From contig NZ_FUWS01000001.1 in assembly GCF_900167435.1 (NCBI RefSeq), positions 373,295 through 437,294 on the forward strand: DNA of 64,000 bases. Direction: 5' to 3'. This stretch comes from Marinactinospora thermotolerans DSM 45154. GTDB lineage: Bacteria; Actinomycetota; Actinomycetes; Streptosporangiales; Streptosporangiaceae. The translations under genes and the position numbers were made by a program. Of this stretch, positions 46,609 to 55,668 are shown piece by piece. Within the stretch, counting starts at the first letter, position 1. Each line of letters opens with the position of its first letter. The notes beneath the pieces were generated by a model. That model made no database searches. It had not been told where the DNA came from and saw only the letters and a program-made list of their open reading frames with translations.

Positions 46609-48242
46609 GGATCACCTTCCCAACGACGGATGAGGAGGACCTGCACGCGAAAGGGCGTGCCGTCCGTCGATCTGCGACGCCGTATGTCTATCGGAGATGT
46701 GCGACAGATCCGTTCTGGGATGGTGTGTCCGTGGATCTTCCCTGGTCCGCGGCTCCTTCTCCGCGGCCCCGATGACGGCGGGCGGCCCGGTGGGACACCG
46801 ATGTCACCGCCGGGACCGGTCGACGGCGCCTGTGTGGCGCCCCGTCGTGTGGACGGGCCCACCGGGCACACGGTCGCGTGAAGAAGGTCGCGGCGGCGCG
46901 GACCGGTGCGCCGCGTTTCAGGCGCCCGGCGGCCCGGGGCGACGTCGCGGCAACCGTCCGCCCGCGCCGGGGAATCGGGGCCGGGGTTCGTCCACAGGTT
47001 CCCGCGCGGTCCGGCCGGCGCGGCGCGTCGGCCTCTAGCTTGGTTTTCACGCCTCTCACCCGGCCCACAGGACACCGAGGCGCCCCTCCCCTACGAGGAC
47101 GATCAGGAGTCCCGCATGAGCGACCACACGGCCACCGGCCCCACCCGGACCGTCATCCCAGGCGAGAATCACCGCCCGGCCGGCCGGGGACGAAACCGCC
47201 GCCTCGTCGCCGGTGACCGTCGCGATGCGCGCTCTCTTGGTGCCTGCTCGTCCCCGAAGGCACCCCTGGACGGCTCCTTCCACACGCACGACGCTCATCG
47301 CCGAACCGAACCGGGACAGGTCCGGGCGTGGCCGGGACGGTGTCCACCGGCGGCCCCACCTGGCGGGCCGCGACCGCCGGCATCGGCCCGCGAAGCCCCC
47401 AACGAGCGCGCCGGAGGCCGACGACCCCGACCGGGTGGTGTGGCCCGCGCCGGCCTCCGGAACGGTGCGGCCCTCATGCCCCACGGTCGCGTGTCATGCC
47501 GGTACCCGGGACGTTCCGGCTGAGGGGGCGAGGTCGGCCCGCCCACGGCGGACGGCCCGTGGCGCCGTTGCCGGCAGGCGGCCTGGACCGTTCGGCCGCC
47601 CTCGCCGGGCCGCCGACCACCTGGCGGCGCACCGGTCCACGAGGGCCGCGGAAGGCCGTGCGGAGGGCCGGCAGACCTGAAAGAAGGCCGTGTCCCCACC
47701 CGAACGGCGGGGGCACGGCCGGATGCGAGGACCGGCCGTAGGAGGGCGCCGAGGTCTCCCGGCTCGTCGCCGTCCCGTTGTCTGGGCCAACCGGCTCCAT
47801 GCACCGCATATGGCTCACGCCATATGCGCCAAATACTACCCGACCGTAAATCACCTCTCAGCAATTTCACAGCCAACGTCGTCATCCCCGCGCCGGCGAG
47901 GCATAAACCACCTCGGACGCGCGTGGAGCCATCTGGACGTTTCTGGACATCTTTAAACGCGACCGGACGGAACAGAACATGAACGGGACGCCGAGGTCTC
48001 ACTCTCCACCGGACGGAGCAGAATTCGTATGTCACGCACCATGGACTCTGAGTGACGAATCAGGCACTCTTTCCGAGCGAAGCCGTTGTTTATACGGTAC
48101 TTTCTGGGCACCGGCCCTCCGGAGTGAGGCTACGAACACGCCGTCTCCCACCCCAGGCGTGCTTTCTTTCCGTGGCCCACGTCCGGATTGTCTGGGCCAA
48201 ACGCAATCTCCTCGTTGAGGAATTCCATAGAAAAGAGCGCCG
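46609..48242. other. Gene-poor 1.6-kb region upstream of the MoxR-VWA operon
   Basis: No coding frame is convincing. Its left part is GC-rich, and 47800-48240 is AT-rich and holds a strong palindrome. It separates the minus-strand operon from the plus-strand small membrane/XRE pair, so it must contain both promoters. A short frame after AGGAG at 47116 loses coding character after about 30 codons. Confidence 0.5.
47805..47828. promoter_or_regulatory. Perfect 24-bp palindromic element (10-bp arms)
   Basis: CGCATATGGC and GCCATATGCG flank TCAC. It lies in the AT-rich part of the gene-poor region, about 440 bp upstream of the membrane/XRE pair. Its symmetry suggests binding of a dimeric regulator. 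The XRE protein encoded next door is a candidate, by inference. Confidence 0.5.
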
Positions 48243-48428
48243 ATGCTCGTGAAATTCACTGCGGCCGCGCCGATCATACGCGTGACCGTGATCCTCCTGG
48301 TGGTGGTACTGGCCTGCCTGATCCAGGCCGGAGGCCACGACGTCGTCACCGCGCTGCTGATCAGCCTGGCCGCGCTCGGCCTGGCCGGCGAGATCGCCGC
48401 GCGCGTCGCGCCCCGGGAGGCACGATGA
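48243..48428 (+). CDS. Small single-pass membrane protein (61 aa), coupled to an XRE regulator
   Basis: A short protein with two adjoining hydrophobic stretches (IIRVTVILLVVVLACLIQAG and VVTALLISLAALGLAGEI), which would make one or two membrane helices, and a basic C-terminus (RVAPREAR). Its stop codon overlaps the ATG of the XRE gene by 4 nt. Coupling of a tiny membrane protein with an XRE protein suggests a functional unit. No known family; no evident toxin motif. Confidence 0.7.
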   Translation: MLVKFTAAAPIIRVTVILLVVVLACLIQAGGHDVVTALLISLAALGLAGEIAARVAPREAR

Positions 48429-49027
48429 GCGCAGCCGACCTGCTCGACCCCACCGGCCCCAACCGCTCGCTGCGCCCGGTCGCGCGCCCCACGACCTACC
48501 GGGTCGCCGCCGACGCCCAGCCACGGCGGGTCCGCCGTGCCGCCGACGGCACCCTGTGGGGCGAGGTCCCCGTCGTCCCGGTGGTGGCCGAGGAGACCAG
48601 CCGCCACCAGGAACGCACCGAATTGCGTATCGCGGTCAAGGTGGACGTCCCCTCCACCGACAAGAGGAACCGTCACCGAGTGGTCGCCGACCTTGAGGGA
48701 TACGACTTGCGCCCCGACCCGTTGCAGGCCAGTACCCCGGCGGAGTTCGTCGAGGCGATGCGCCGCTACCGGCGCTGGGCGGGCCAGCCCTCGTTCCAGC
48801 AGATGGCCCATGACTGCGGCCATCTCAGCTCGGCCAGCTCGTTCCACGCCATGCTCGGCGGCAACGAGCTGCCCCGCTACACCCTGCTCAACGCCTTCGT
48901 CATCGCCTGCGGCGGCGACGAGGCCGAGTTCCAGCGCTGGGCCACGGCGTGGCGCCGCATCGACCAGGGGACACTCGGGCGGCGTCCCCCATTGATCGCC
49001 CTGCCTCCGAGCGGCGAGACGAGCTGA
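48425..49027 (+). CDS. XRE-family helix-turn-helix protein
   Basis: A 200-residue protein. The first 90 residues are hydrophilic, with conserved-looking EVPVVPVVAEETSRH and RIAVKVDVPSTDKRNRHRV. The C-terminal 100 residues contain an XRE-type HTH (MRRYRRWAGQPSFQQMAHDC, then SFHAMLGGNELPRYTLLNAF), similar to the HTH modules of many actinobacterial regulators. The ATG overlaps the stop of the membrane protein gene. It is followed by a strong terminator. Confidence 0.82.
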   Translation: MSAADLLDPTGPNRSLRPVARPTTYRVAADAQPRRVRRAADGTLWGEVPVVPVVAEETSRHQERTELRIAVKVDVPSTDKRNRHRVVADLEGYDLRPDPLQASTPAEFVEAMRRYRRWAGQPSFQQMAHDCGHLSSASSFHAMLGGNELPRYTLLNAFVIACGGDEAEFQRWATAWRRIDQGTLGRRPPLIALPPSGETS

Positions 49028-49033
49028 CCGCCC

Positions 49034-49067
49034 CCGGGCGCGCCCCCGCCTTCGGGGGCGCGCCCGG
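49034..49067. terminator. Terminator after the membrane/XRE pair
   Basis: Perfect 15-bp arms (49034-49048 and 49053-49067) with a CCTT loop begin 7 bp after the stop codon and also serve the converging gene at 49127. Confidence 0.85.
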
Positions 49068-49126
49068 CCCGCTTACCGAAGGCACGTGTCGGCCGCCGAA
49101 GACGTCGGCGCCCGTCAAGGCTCCGG

Positions 49127-49471
49127 TCACAGGCGGCCGCGGGCCGCCTCCAGCCGCCGCGCGTAGTCGGGGGCGAACGGGTCGGGGAGCCCCGTGTCGA
49201 GCGTCGTGGCGATCCGATGGATCGGGGCCCACACCGCCGGATCGTCGACCAGGCTCCCCAGGTCGGTCCTCTGCAGGAGTTCCAGCCCGTCCGACAGCAC
49301 CAGCGCCTCGTCAGCGGACAGCGCGACCGTCACCCGCCCCGTCGCCCACGCGCCTTCCCCTCCCGAGCGTTCACCCGGCCCGGAGCCTACCGGCGCCGTT
49401 CCCGCGTACCGCGGCGGACCGCCTCCGAAGGGCGCCGACCGCTTCAAGACCGATTTGAGGATTTCCTCCAT
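49127..49471 (-). CDS. Conserved hypothetical protein, small helical
   Basis: About 114 residues from the ATG at 49471 (an ATG at 49480 and a GTG at 49333 are alternatives). The C-terminal half, VTVALSADEALVLSDGLELL through LPDPFAPDYARRLEAARGRL, matches a small family common in actinomycetes (pattern LT-DEALVL...D-APDY...L--AR). The first 45 residues are less typical and might be leader. Function unknown. It is divergent from the DUF6194 gene. Confidence 0.6.
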   Translation of the reverse strand: MEEILKSVLKRSAPFGGGPPRYAGTAPVGSGPGERSGGEGAWATGRVTVALSADEALVLSDGLELLQRTDLGSLVDDPAVWAPIHRIATTLDTGLPDPFAPDYARRLEAARGRL

Positions 49472-49541
49472 CGCCCCCATGTCATCCGGCAGACAGACGA
49501 TCCCAAAGTTCAATAAGGACTTCAATGAGAAACTCGAAGGT

Positions 49542-50072
49542 ATGGAGATCACACGCCACGACCCGACCACCGATGCCCGATCCGGCGAGGAGCCCGTGTT
49601 CGCCCCCGAAGAGATCATCGCTTTCACCTCCGGACTACCGGGCGTGACCGCGTTCACCGCCGCCGAGGGCGACGGCTCCCCCGAAATCGCCTGGGGGGAC
49701 ACGTTCTTCCTCTACGACCCCGAGGGCGAGGGGATGGGCGCCCAGCGAATGCCGTTCGCCACGATCGTCGTGAAGGACTACGACGGATTCGACACCGCCT
49801 CGGAGCTGAACCGGCCCGGCGTGTTCCGACTGAACATCTCCGTGGGGCGGACCGCCTTCGAGGAGCTGGTCGGCTACCCGCCCGCCGCGCACGCCGACCA
49901 GGCCGCGGAGATCGACTACACGGTCACCGACCGGATCATCCCGCACCCGGTGTACGCCCCCCAGTCCTGGGTGGCCGTCGTCAATCCCGGTCCCACGACC
50001 CGGGAGCGGGTGCGGGACCTGCTCACCGACGCCCACGCCCGGGCCGTCCGCCGCCACCGCCCACGCGGATAG
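49542..50072 (+). CDS. DUF6194 family protein
   Basis: A 176-residue protein with the family's conserved parts in order: EEIIAFTSGLPGVTAFT, SPEIAWGDTFFLYDPEG, MPFATIVVKDYDGFDTASEL, RPGVFRLNISVGRTAFEEL and HPVYAPQSWVAVVNPGPTT. Function unknown. I chose the ATG at 49542 because family similarity begins soon after; an in-frame ATG at 49479 would overlap the start of the divergent gene. The AT-rich 70 bp between the two starts should carry both promoters. Confidence 0.85.
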   Translation: MEITRHDPTTDARSGEEPVFAPEEIIAFTSGLPGVTAFTAAEGDGSPEIAWGDTFFLYDPEGEGMGAQRMPFATIVVKDYDGFDTASELNRPGVFRLNISVGRTAFEELVGYPPAAHADQAAEIDYTVTDRIIPHPVYAPQSWVAVVNPGPTTRERVRDLLTDAHARAVRRHRPRG

Positions 50073-51151
50073 CCGCCGTCCCCGTCCGCTCGGGCACCTC
50101 CGCGCGCCCGGTCCCCGGACGGACACGCCCGGCTCCGCGTGACTCCGGCGGCCCGTCCCGGAGCCGCGACGCGACGCGCCGGAGGACGAGCGCGGGCGAC
50201 GCCTCCCCACCGAGACCGCGCGATGCGCGCCCGGCCCGCTCCCCGGCTTTAGGCGGCGATCGGCCGGGGCTGGTTCCCTGAGATCGGCCTCGGCCTCCCG
50301 GCCCGACAGGACGTGAGGTGTCCCGCCGCTCTCAGGGGCCTCGCGCCGGCTCCGGTCGTTGCCCGGCCCGGTTCTTCGAGCGCGGTCTCCGCTCCCCGGC
50401 TCCCGCCACGACATCGCGAGCGGCCCTCGTCCGACCCCGCCGGCCGGGATGACCGTGGCCTGGGTCCCTCGCCTTCCACCGCGGCGCAGCCACAGCTCCG
50501 CGTGGGACGGCGAGGACGGTGGCCGCCCAGGCCGTCTCCTTCGGCGTGCCGTCACTTCCCACGGGCGCGATACGGACTCCAAGGGGAGGCCAGGCCGGCT
50601 GGAGGGTGCGTCCACGGTCTGCTGTCTTCCCGCGGGACTCCGATGACGCGGTCGGCTCCGGCGGTCGCTGAGAGCCGGCCGTTCCCGCCACCTCCCGCGT
50701 CGCCCTGCCCGGTGCTCGCCGTGGCGGAGTCGTTCTTCCGGACAGGACGGCGGTGGAGGCCACGCGAAGACCCCGGGTCGGTGTACCCGGGAACGCGCTC
50801 AGTGGTGCGCCCGGCCACCGCAGGCCCGGCCTTCCCTCTCGCGCGCCGGTCCCGACGTGACGGGTGGCCGGAGGGGGGCAGGCGCCGTCCGCGTCCGGTC
50901 CCTCCTCCGGGCTCACGGCCGGCGTGGTCGTCGAGCGTGCGCGGAACGCGGAGGAGTCCGTACGGCGGATCGGTGTCGGGCGAGGTCGGAGTGGGCGACC
51001 CGGCGTCGACGGCCCCTCGACCGATGGGTCCCCTCGACGGCCGGCCCCCAGGACGCGAGGCACGCACCGTCCGGCCGCCGTTCCGCCCGCGAGCTCGACG
51101 GCTCCTCAGCGGCGCTCGGCCCGGCACCGCCCGAGGTGAAAGCCGGCGTCC
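50073..51151. other. Gene-poor region
   Basis: About 1.08 kb of GC-rich sequence with only overlapping frames and no family resemblance on either strand. It separates the DUF6194 and MazG-like genes. Confidence 0.5.
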
Positions 51152-51469
51152 TTACCGCTGGCGGTTGCCGTGCCAGACGAGCCGGTCGGCGAAACCGCCC
51201 CGCTCGTCGGCCTTGGCCCGGCGGACCTCCTCCACCCGCTCCGGGCTCGCGCCGTGCAGGGTGGCGAGCGCGTACACGACCTCCAAGACGTCGGCCAGTT
51301 CCTCCACCGCCGTATCCTCGCCCGCCTCCAGGTACTCCCGGATCTCCTCGCCGAGCTTGGCGCGCAGTTCGCGCCGGTACTCCTCGGCGTCGGCGACGGT
51401 GATGACCGGCTCCGCGCCATCGGCGCGGATGATCTCTGGAACGCGATCCCGCACGAGCTTCCTCACCAT
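51152..51469 (-). CDS. MazG-like nucleoside triphosphate pyrophosphohydrolase
   Basis: A 105-residue all-alpha NTP pyrophosphatase-like protein. MVRKLVRDRVPEIIRADG at the N-terminus and the metal-binding acidic motif KLGEEIREYLE...ELADVLEVVYAL (EExxE, then ExxD) are typical of the phosphoribosyl-ATP pyrophosphohydrolase-like subgroup. It probably hydrolyses non-canonical NTPs. The ATG at 51469 with AAGGAG 8 nt upstream is preferred to a GTG at 51478. Confidence 0.88.
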   Translation of the reverse strand: MVRKLVRDRVPEIIRADGAEPVITVADAEEYRRELRAKLGEEIREYLEAGEDTAVEELADVLEVVYALATLHGASPERVEEVRRAKADERGGFADRLVWHGNRQR

Positions 51470-52126
51470 GGCCACCACTCCTTCTCGTCCGAACCGGTCG
51501 GTTCCGGCGTTGCACCGCCTAGGACCCTACGCCGCCGGAGTGCCCGTGGCGGCCGGTCGGGCGGGCCGTCGGCGTGGACGTCGCCCGTGTGGGCGGCCCG
51601 TCCCGAAGGAGGGTTCTCACGAAGCGACCGATGAGGCGGACCGGGTGAGATCGGTGTGCCTCGACCGGCTCGGACAGTCCGACCCCGCCTCTGCCGATCG
51701 AGCGTGCAAGGGCCTGCCCGGGACGGCACCGAGGTCCGTCCGCCCCTCTGCGCGCCGGGAACGCGGGGGAATCCCCGGCCCTGACGACCAGGGCGGGTGC
51801 TTTCGACGCACCGCCCCGCATATCTCCGGCGCGGGGGGCCGCGACGGGTGAGCCGGTCCGGAGGAAAGCCGTGGGCCGGGCGGAGGCACCGCATGCTCCC
51901 GGCCGTCACCGGGACGATGCACCCGAGGTCGCCGTCCACCGTCACCGACGGCATGGCCGCCGCGTCTCCTTCCACCACCGCTTCGCGATGGGCGGTGGAC
52001 AGCGGTCCAGCCCCGAGGGGCCGGCGCCGTCTCCACCGCGCTTTCGCGCCGGCCGGTCCCTGCCACGCAGGCTCTTGTCCCCGCCGTTCCGGTGACAAGG
52101 CCGGCACCGCGCCTCTGACGGCCGCG
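51470..52126. other. Gene-poor region
   Basis: About 660 bp with no supported coding frame or structured element. Promoter of the MazG-like gene is expected at the left end. Confidence 0.45.
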
Positions 52127-53092
52127 TCAGGAGGGTGGCACCGGCCCCCGGTCGGCGGCATGGCGCGGGATCCGCGTCACCACCACGGGGACGTGGGCGT
52201 GGTGCAGCAGGGCCTGACTCACCGAGCCGAGGAGCAGGCCACGGAAACCGCCCCGGCCGCGGGAGCCCACGACGATGAGGCGCGCCTCCTCGGCGGCGCT
52301 GAGCAGGGCGTGGGCCGGCTGCTCCTCCACGATCGTGATCCTGACCGGGAGGTCGTCGGCGTCGGGCGGCCGGATCTGCTCGACCTGGGTGCGCACGCTC
52401 TGTTCGGCCTGGGAGACGACGGTGTCACGCAGGTCGACGGCCACGTCACCGGTCATCACGGGGTCGAACATGGCGGGCATCCGCCAGGCGTGCACCACCG
52501 TCAGGGGACTCTCGGTGAGGATCGCCTCCTCGAACGCGAACTCCAGCGCCGCATCCGAGCCCGGCGACCCGTCGGTGCCGACGATGACGTGGCGCCGCTC
52601 CCGCACCTCCAAGGGAGTGTGGGGCAGAGACGGGACCACCGCGACGGGGCACTCCGCGTGCGCGCTGACACGGATCCCCACGGCGCCCGTGAACCGGGAT
52701 CGCACGCCCGACGCCCCGCGCGTGCCGACGACGACCAGCTGGGCGTGGCGTGAGGCGGCGATGAGCGCGTGAGAGGGGTCCAGCGCGGACAGTTCGGTGC
52801 CCACCCGCAGCTCCGGCTCCACCTGCCGGGCCCGCTCCACCGTCTCCCCGAGGAGCGCGGAGGCCCGTTCGGCCACCTCCGGGGTCGGTGGCATCCGCAC
52901 CGAATGCCCCAACGGCATCGTGACCAGGGGCATGCTCGCCGCGTGGACGACCCGCAGGCCCGCCCCGCGGCGGTGCGCGGCCTCGGCCGCCCACACGGTC
53001 GCCGCCTGCGATCCGGCGGACCCGTCCACCCCCACCACCACGTCGTCGTCCCGTGGCGGAGCCCCCGACACCAGGTGTGCGTGATCGTTCAT
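52127..53092 (-). CDS. Universal stress protein (two tandem Usp domains)
   Basis: A 321-residue cytoplasmic protein with two UspA folds. Each starts with the ATP-binding Asp (VVGVDGSAGSQ; VIVGTDGSPGSD) and ends with the G-x2-G-x9-G loop (VVGTRGASGVRSRFTGAVG; VVGSRGRGGFRGLLLGSVS), so both should bind ATP. Tandem Usp proteins in actinomycetes belong to hypoxia and stress responses. GGAGGAGGGG precedes the ATG at 53092. Monocistronic. Confidence 0.94.
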   Translation of the reverse strand: MNDHAHLVSGAPPRDDDVVVGVDGSAGSQAATVWAAEAAHRRGAGLRVVHAASMPLVTMPLGHSVRMPPTPEVAERASALLGETVERARQVEPELRVGTELSALDPSHALIAASRHAQLVVVGTRGASGVRSRFTGAVGIRVSAHAECPVAVVPSLPHTPLEVRERRHVIVGTDGSPGSDAALEFAFEEAILTESPLTVVHAWRMPAMFDPVMTGDVAVDLRDTVVSQAEQSVRTQVEQIRPPDADDLPVRITIVEEQPAHALLSAAEEARLIVVGSRGRGGFRGLLLGSVSQALLHHAHVPVVVTRIPRHAADRGPVPPS

Positions 53093-53433
53093 GATTCCCC
53101 TCCTCCATCGCTTCCCGCACCTACCCGAAGTGGCGGAGGGAACCATCCTGAGCAGGGCCGTCCCCGGAACCTGGGGAGGCGGCGCGGCCTCAACCGCGGC
53201 CGGCGTGAAAGAGCCCTTCCGGTCCCGGGACCGTGGCCGGGTTGTACCGGAGCCCCTCCGCCCTCAGGAGGGCGGACGCCCCGACACGCTCCGGCCAGGA
53301 AGCGGAAAACCACCGCCACGACCACGGTGGCGCCCGCGATCCCCGGCCACGCCGAAGAAGGCGTCACGACCACCCTCGCGGATGCGCTAGAGTTAAACCT
53401 GTTCGCGGGGACGGAAACGAAACCGCAGGACAA
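53093..53433. other. Intergenic region between the Usp gene and tRNA-Pro
   Basis: 341 bp without a gene. It holds the Usp promoter at the left and the tRNA promoter at the right. Confidence 0.5.
53388..53393 (+). promoter_or_regulatory. Probable -10 element of the tRNA-Pro promoter
   Basis: TAGAGT, a common actinobacterial -10 hexamer, lies 40 bp before the mature tRNA. The -35 match is poor. Confidence 0.4.
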
Positions 53434-53507
53434 CGGGACGTAGCGCAGTTTGGCAGCGCACTTGACTGGGGGTCAAGGGGTCGTGGGTTCAAATCCCGCC
53501 GTCCCGA
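53434..53507 (+). tRNA. tRNA-Pro (anticodon GGG)
   Basis: A full cloverleaf of 74 nt without encoded CCA: a 7-bp acceptor stem (CGGGACG with CGTCCCG), D stem GCGC/GCGC, a 5-bp anticodon stem CTTGA/TCAAG enclosing loop CTGGGGG (anticodon GGG), a 5-nt variable region, and a T arm GTGGG-TTCAAAT-CCCGC. The discriminator base is A. A strong terminator follows and integrase debris lies downstream, so this tRNA is a likely old attachment site. Confidence 0.97.
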
Positions 53508-53524
53508 CAGAGAAGTAGCAGGTC

Positions 53525-53558
53525 AGAGGCCCTTCACTCAGGAGAGTGAAGGGCCTCT
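53525..53558 (+). terminator. Terminator of the tRNA-Pro gene
   Basis: Perfect 15-bp arms (53525-53539 and 53544-53558) with an AGGA loop, ending in TTCC, 17 bp after the tRNA. Confidence 0.85.
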
Positions 53559-53847
53559 TCCATGTCCGGTGGGTACCAACTGGGAAACTCGTGGGGAAAA
53601 CCCGAGCACCTGGGCGATCACGGGCCGGAACCAGGCCTCCCCAAGCCACGGGCGTCGGCCCCAGCGCGGCCCGGCCCACCTGCCGGCGACAGCCGCCCCC
53701 CTTCACGACCGTTGAACGCGTCATGTCCCGGCCCGCCGGATCCCGGCGTCTCCGTCTCTGACACCGATGCGAGGCCGGCCACCTCCCGGTCTTCACCGGC
53801 GTCACCCGCCCCCGCATCCACCGCAGCCCCACCGGCACGGACGGTGC

Positions 53848-54458
53848 TCAGGACGAGTCCGCGTAGGCGAGGTGGGTACCGCAGACGACGCAGCGGAAGA
53901 GCATGGCGGTCGGCCCCTTGCCCAGGTCGGCCAGGAAGCGCTCGATCCGGTCTTCGTCGCGCCAACCGCTGAGGCGCATATCGGTCCGCAGCCGGTCGAG
54001 GGCCTCGGGATGCGCCGCCGGTTCGGCGTACCCGACTTCGCCCAGGAAGGCGGCCGCGTCCCCGAGCCACCGCGGATCCTGCCAGGCGTGGAAGCCGGGG
54101 TGCGGCGGGTGACCTCATGCACGACGTCCTCGCTGACACCGTCGAGTCCGTAGGAGTCGGTGAATTGCCCCTCGAAGCGTTCGGCCGCGCTCCCGTCCGC
54201 GATACACCATGGGCAGAATCGTCCACTGACGTCCTGGGCGGTGGAGAAGGCGGCCGTGTAGATCCATCCCCTGTCGCGCCCGCAACAGGCACACGTCTCG
54301 GCCGCCGCGCGGATGGACCCGCTTGCGAGGGGATCCGGGTGGTAGCGGAAGAAGGGCGGAGTGACGGTCGTCTCCGGCTCCCGACCCGCACCCCGGCGGC
54401 CCTGCCTACTAGTCTGTCCACGAGCAGATCCCCGACCGAGCGGAGCCTCGGATTTCAT
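53848..54458 (-). pseudogene. CbrC-family (UPF0167) gene broken by a frameshift
   Basis: The 5' frame reads FRYHPDPLASGSI, TCACCGRDRGWIYT and FCPWCIADGSAAERFEG, followed by VHEVTRRTP, all typical of CbrC proteins. At about 54096-54106 the homologous reading moves to another frame (GFHAWQDPRWLGDAAAF onward), which runs to a proper end CVVCGTHLAYADSS and a stop at 53848. The cause is one base missing in a CCCCGG stretch. Without the lesion the protein would be about 200 residues. The start is uncertain; the ATG at 54458 gives an extended N-terminus. Either a true pseudogene or a sequencing error. Confidence 0.8.
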
Positions 54459-55012
54459 CGCGGCTCAGCCGATTGCGGACGGCCCGCCGGCGCACAGGCC
54501 CCGAGGACGGAACGCGACGTCTTCCACCGTGAGCCGGTCGGAGTGTTCTCAGCCCATATCGCGAGGTCTCCCCCCACCGGCGGCGTTCTCTCGTTCACGC
54601 GGCACGGAACGTCCCGGATGGTCGCCGGCCGCTCGGGCGCGACCGCGACGGCGGAGACGGTTGCGCACCCGGGCCGCGAACGCGGTGGTCTGCCCGCTCG
54701 GGGCGGGACGGCCATCGGCCGGTCGACGACGGCGGGGTTGTCCTGGCCGCACGCGCTGCGCCTTCGGCACCGACCTCGTGAGCGAGTCGGTGGACGGGGA
54801 GCGGTGGCCGACCCGGTGGGGCAGGCCGATCTCGACACCACCCGCCGCTACGCCCTGGCGGGCCAGGCCGGCACGGCGCTCGCCATCGGCCGGTGCGGGG
54901 TTACCGCACAACCCCGCGGTGACCCTCCGGGGAGCGGATCAGGGCCGTTCCCGAGCGGCCCTCGCTCGCCACGAAGCGCGCAACGCGCTGAGCCGACCTC
55001 ACGGCCTGGTCG
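54459..55012. other. Intergenic region holding integrase debris
   Basis: 554 bp without an intact gene; the only recognisable content is the tyrosine recombinase remnant listed separately. Confidence 0.5.
54735..54890 (+). pseudogene. Decayed C-terminus of a tyrosine recombinase/integrase
   Basis: Pieces in two frames reproduce the catalytic C-terminus of actinobacterial integrases: PHALR (HxxR box) at 54747, then, one frame over, FGTDLVSESVD (family pattern TFGTDLVRxGxD), then back in the first frame AVADPVGQADLDTTRRYALA (pattern VADLLGHxxLDTTRRY), with the nucleophilic Tyr present. The usual LGH is VGQ. Two frame changes and the missing N-terminal two thirds show it is dead. Confidence 0.65.
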
Positions 55013-55624
55013 TCAGCGGGAGTCTGCGCCACCGGAACCACGAAGATGCGGAGCGAGCGTCCGCAGGAGGTTGGAGCGCATCCACTCCTCCAAGGTGCCC
55101 TCGCCGTCGATCGCCCAGGTGAGCATGGCGCCGCTGTAGGTCGTGTAAAGGTCCATGGCCAGCGCTTCGGGCGAGGTCCCCTCCGCCAGCCGCCCGGCCC
55201 GGACGGCCTCGTCGAGCAGGGCCGCGGTTTCGGCACGCAGCGACCGGCTCTGGAAGACCGCGTGTTCCCGCAGGTCCGGGTCGGTGAGGTCCATCTGTAG
55301 CAAGGCGAGGTTGTTGGCGAGGTGCTCGCGGCTGGTGACCCGTCCCGGCATCGTCACCAACGCCTCGACGACCGCGGTGACCGGATCAGCGTGGACCGCC
55401 CTCACCTGTGAGAAGACCTCGGGAACCCGGCTTGCCGCCTTGGCGGCGAACGCGACCAGGAGCCCCCGCTTGGAACCGAACCTCTGGGTCAGCGCGGGCC
55501 CTGAGAGGCCCACACGGGCGGCCACTGTCGCCAGCGTCGCCCCCGCGGGCCCTTCTTCGGTGACGACGCTGGCGACGGCTTCGAAGATCACTTCGTCATC
55601 AACAGATCGCGGTCGTCCAGCCAT
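55013..55624 (-). CDS. TetR-family repressor of the adjacent MFS gene
   Basis: A 203-residue regulator. The HTH is seen in DEVIFEAVASVVTEEGPAGA and VAARVGLSGPALTQRFGSK. The helical C-terminus has the family YSGAMLTWAIDGEG segment. It is divergent from a DHA2-type MFS gene, with a perfect palindrome 19 bp from its own start. By analogy with TetR/efflux pairs it should repress both genes until a drug-like ligand binds. Confidence 0.93.
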   Translation of the reverse strand: MAGRPRSVDDEVIFEAVASVVTEEGPAGATLATVAARVGLSGPALTQRFGSKRGLLVAFAAKAASRVPEVFSQVRAVHADPVTAVVEALVTMPGRVTSREHLANNLALLQMDLTDPDLREHAVFQSRSLRAETAALLDEAVRAGRLAEGTSPEALAMDLYTTYSGAMLTWAIDGEGTLEEWMRSNLLRTLAPHLRGSGGADSR

Positions 55625-55642
55625 GGATCGATGATAACCGCT

Positions 55643-55668
55643 TTACTTTATTAACAGCAATAAAGTAA
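55643..55668. promoter_or_regulatory. TetR operator between the regulator and MFS genes
   Basis: TTACTTTATT (55643-55652) and AATAAAGTAA (55659-55668) are perfect 10-bp arms around 6 nt. The site is extremely AT-rich in a GC-rich genome and sits just upstream of the TetR start codon, in the shared promoter region. Confidence 0.82.

Noticed and set aside
47116..47523. Plus-strand frame starting MSDHTATGPTRTVIPGENH behind AGGAG
   Set aside because: After about 30 codons the sequence loses amino-acid and codon character, and alternative frames look equally random.
47778..48200. 13-bp direct repeat TTGTCTGGGCCAA at 47778-47790 and 48188-48200
   Set aside because: A 13-bp match is expected by chance many times in 64 kb, and neither copy aligns with the same position relative to a gene.
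28753..49456. Shared 14-mer TTCAAGACCGATTT at 28753 and 49443
   Set aside because: Chance-level length; one copy is in a coding frame and the other in non-coding DNA, without further similarity.
53473..53838. Minus-strand frame ending SVGTAGFEPTTP across the tRNA
   Set aside because: That ending is the well-known artefact of translating a tRNA-Pro antisense; the gene there is the tRNA.
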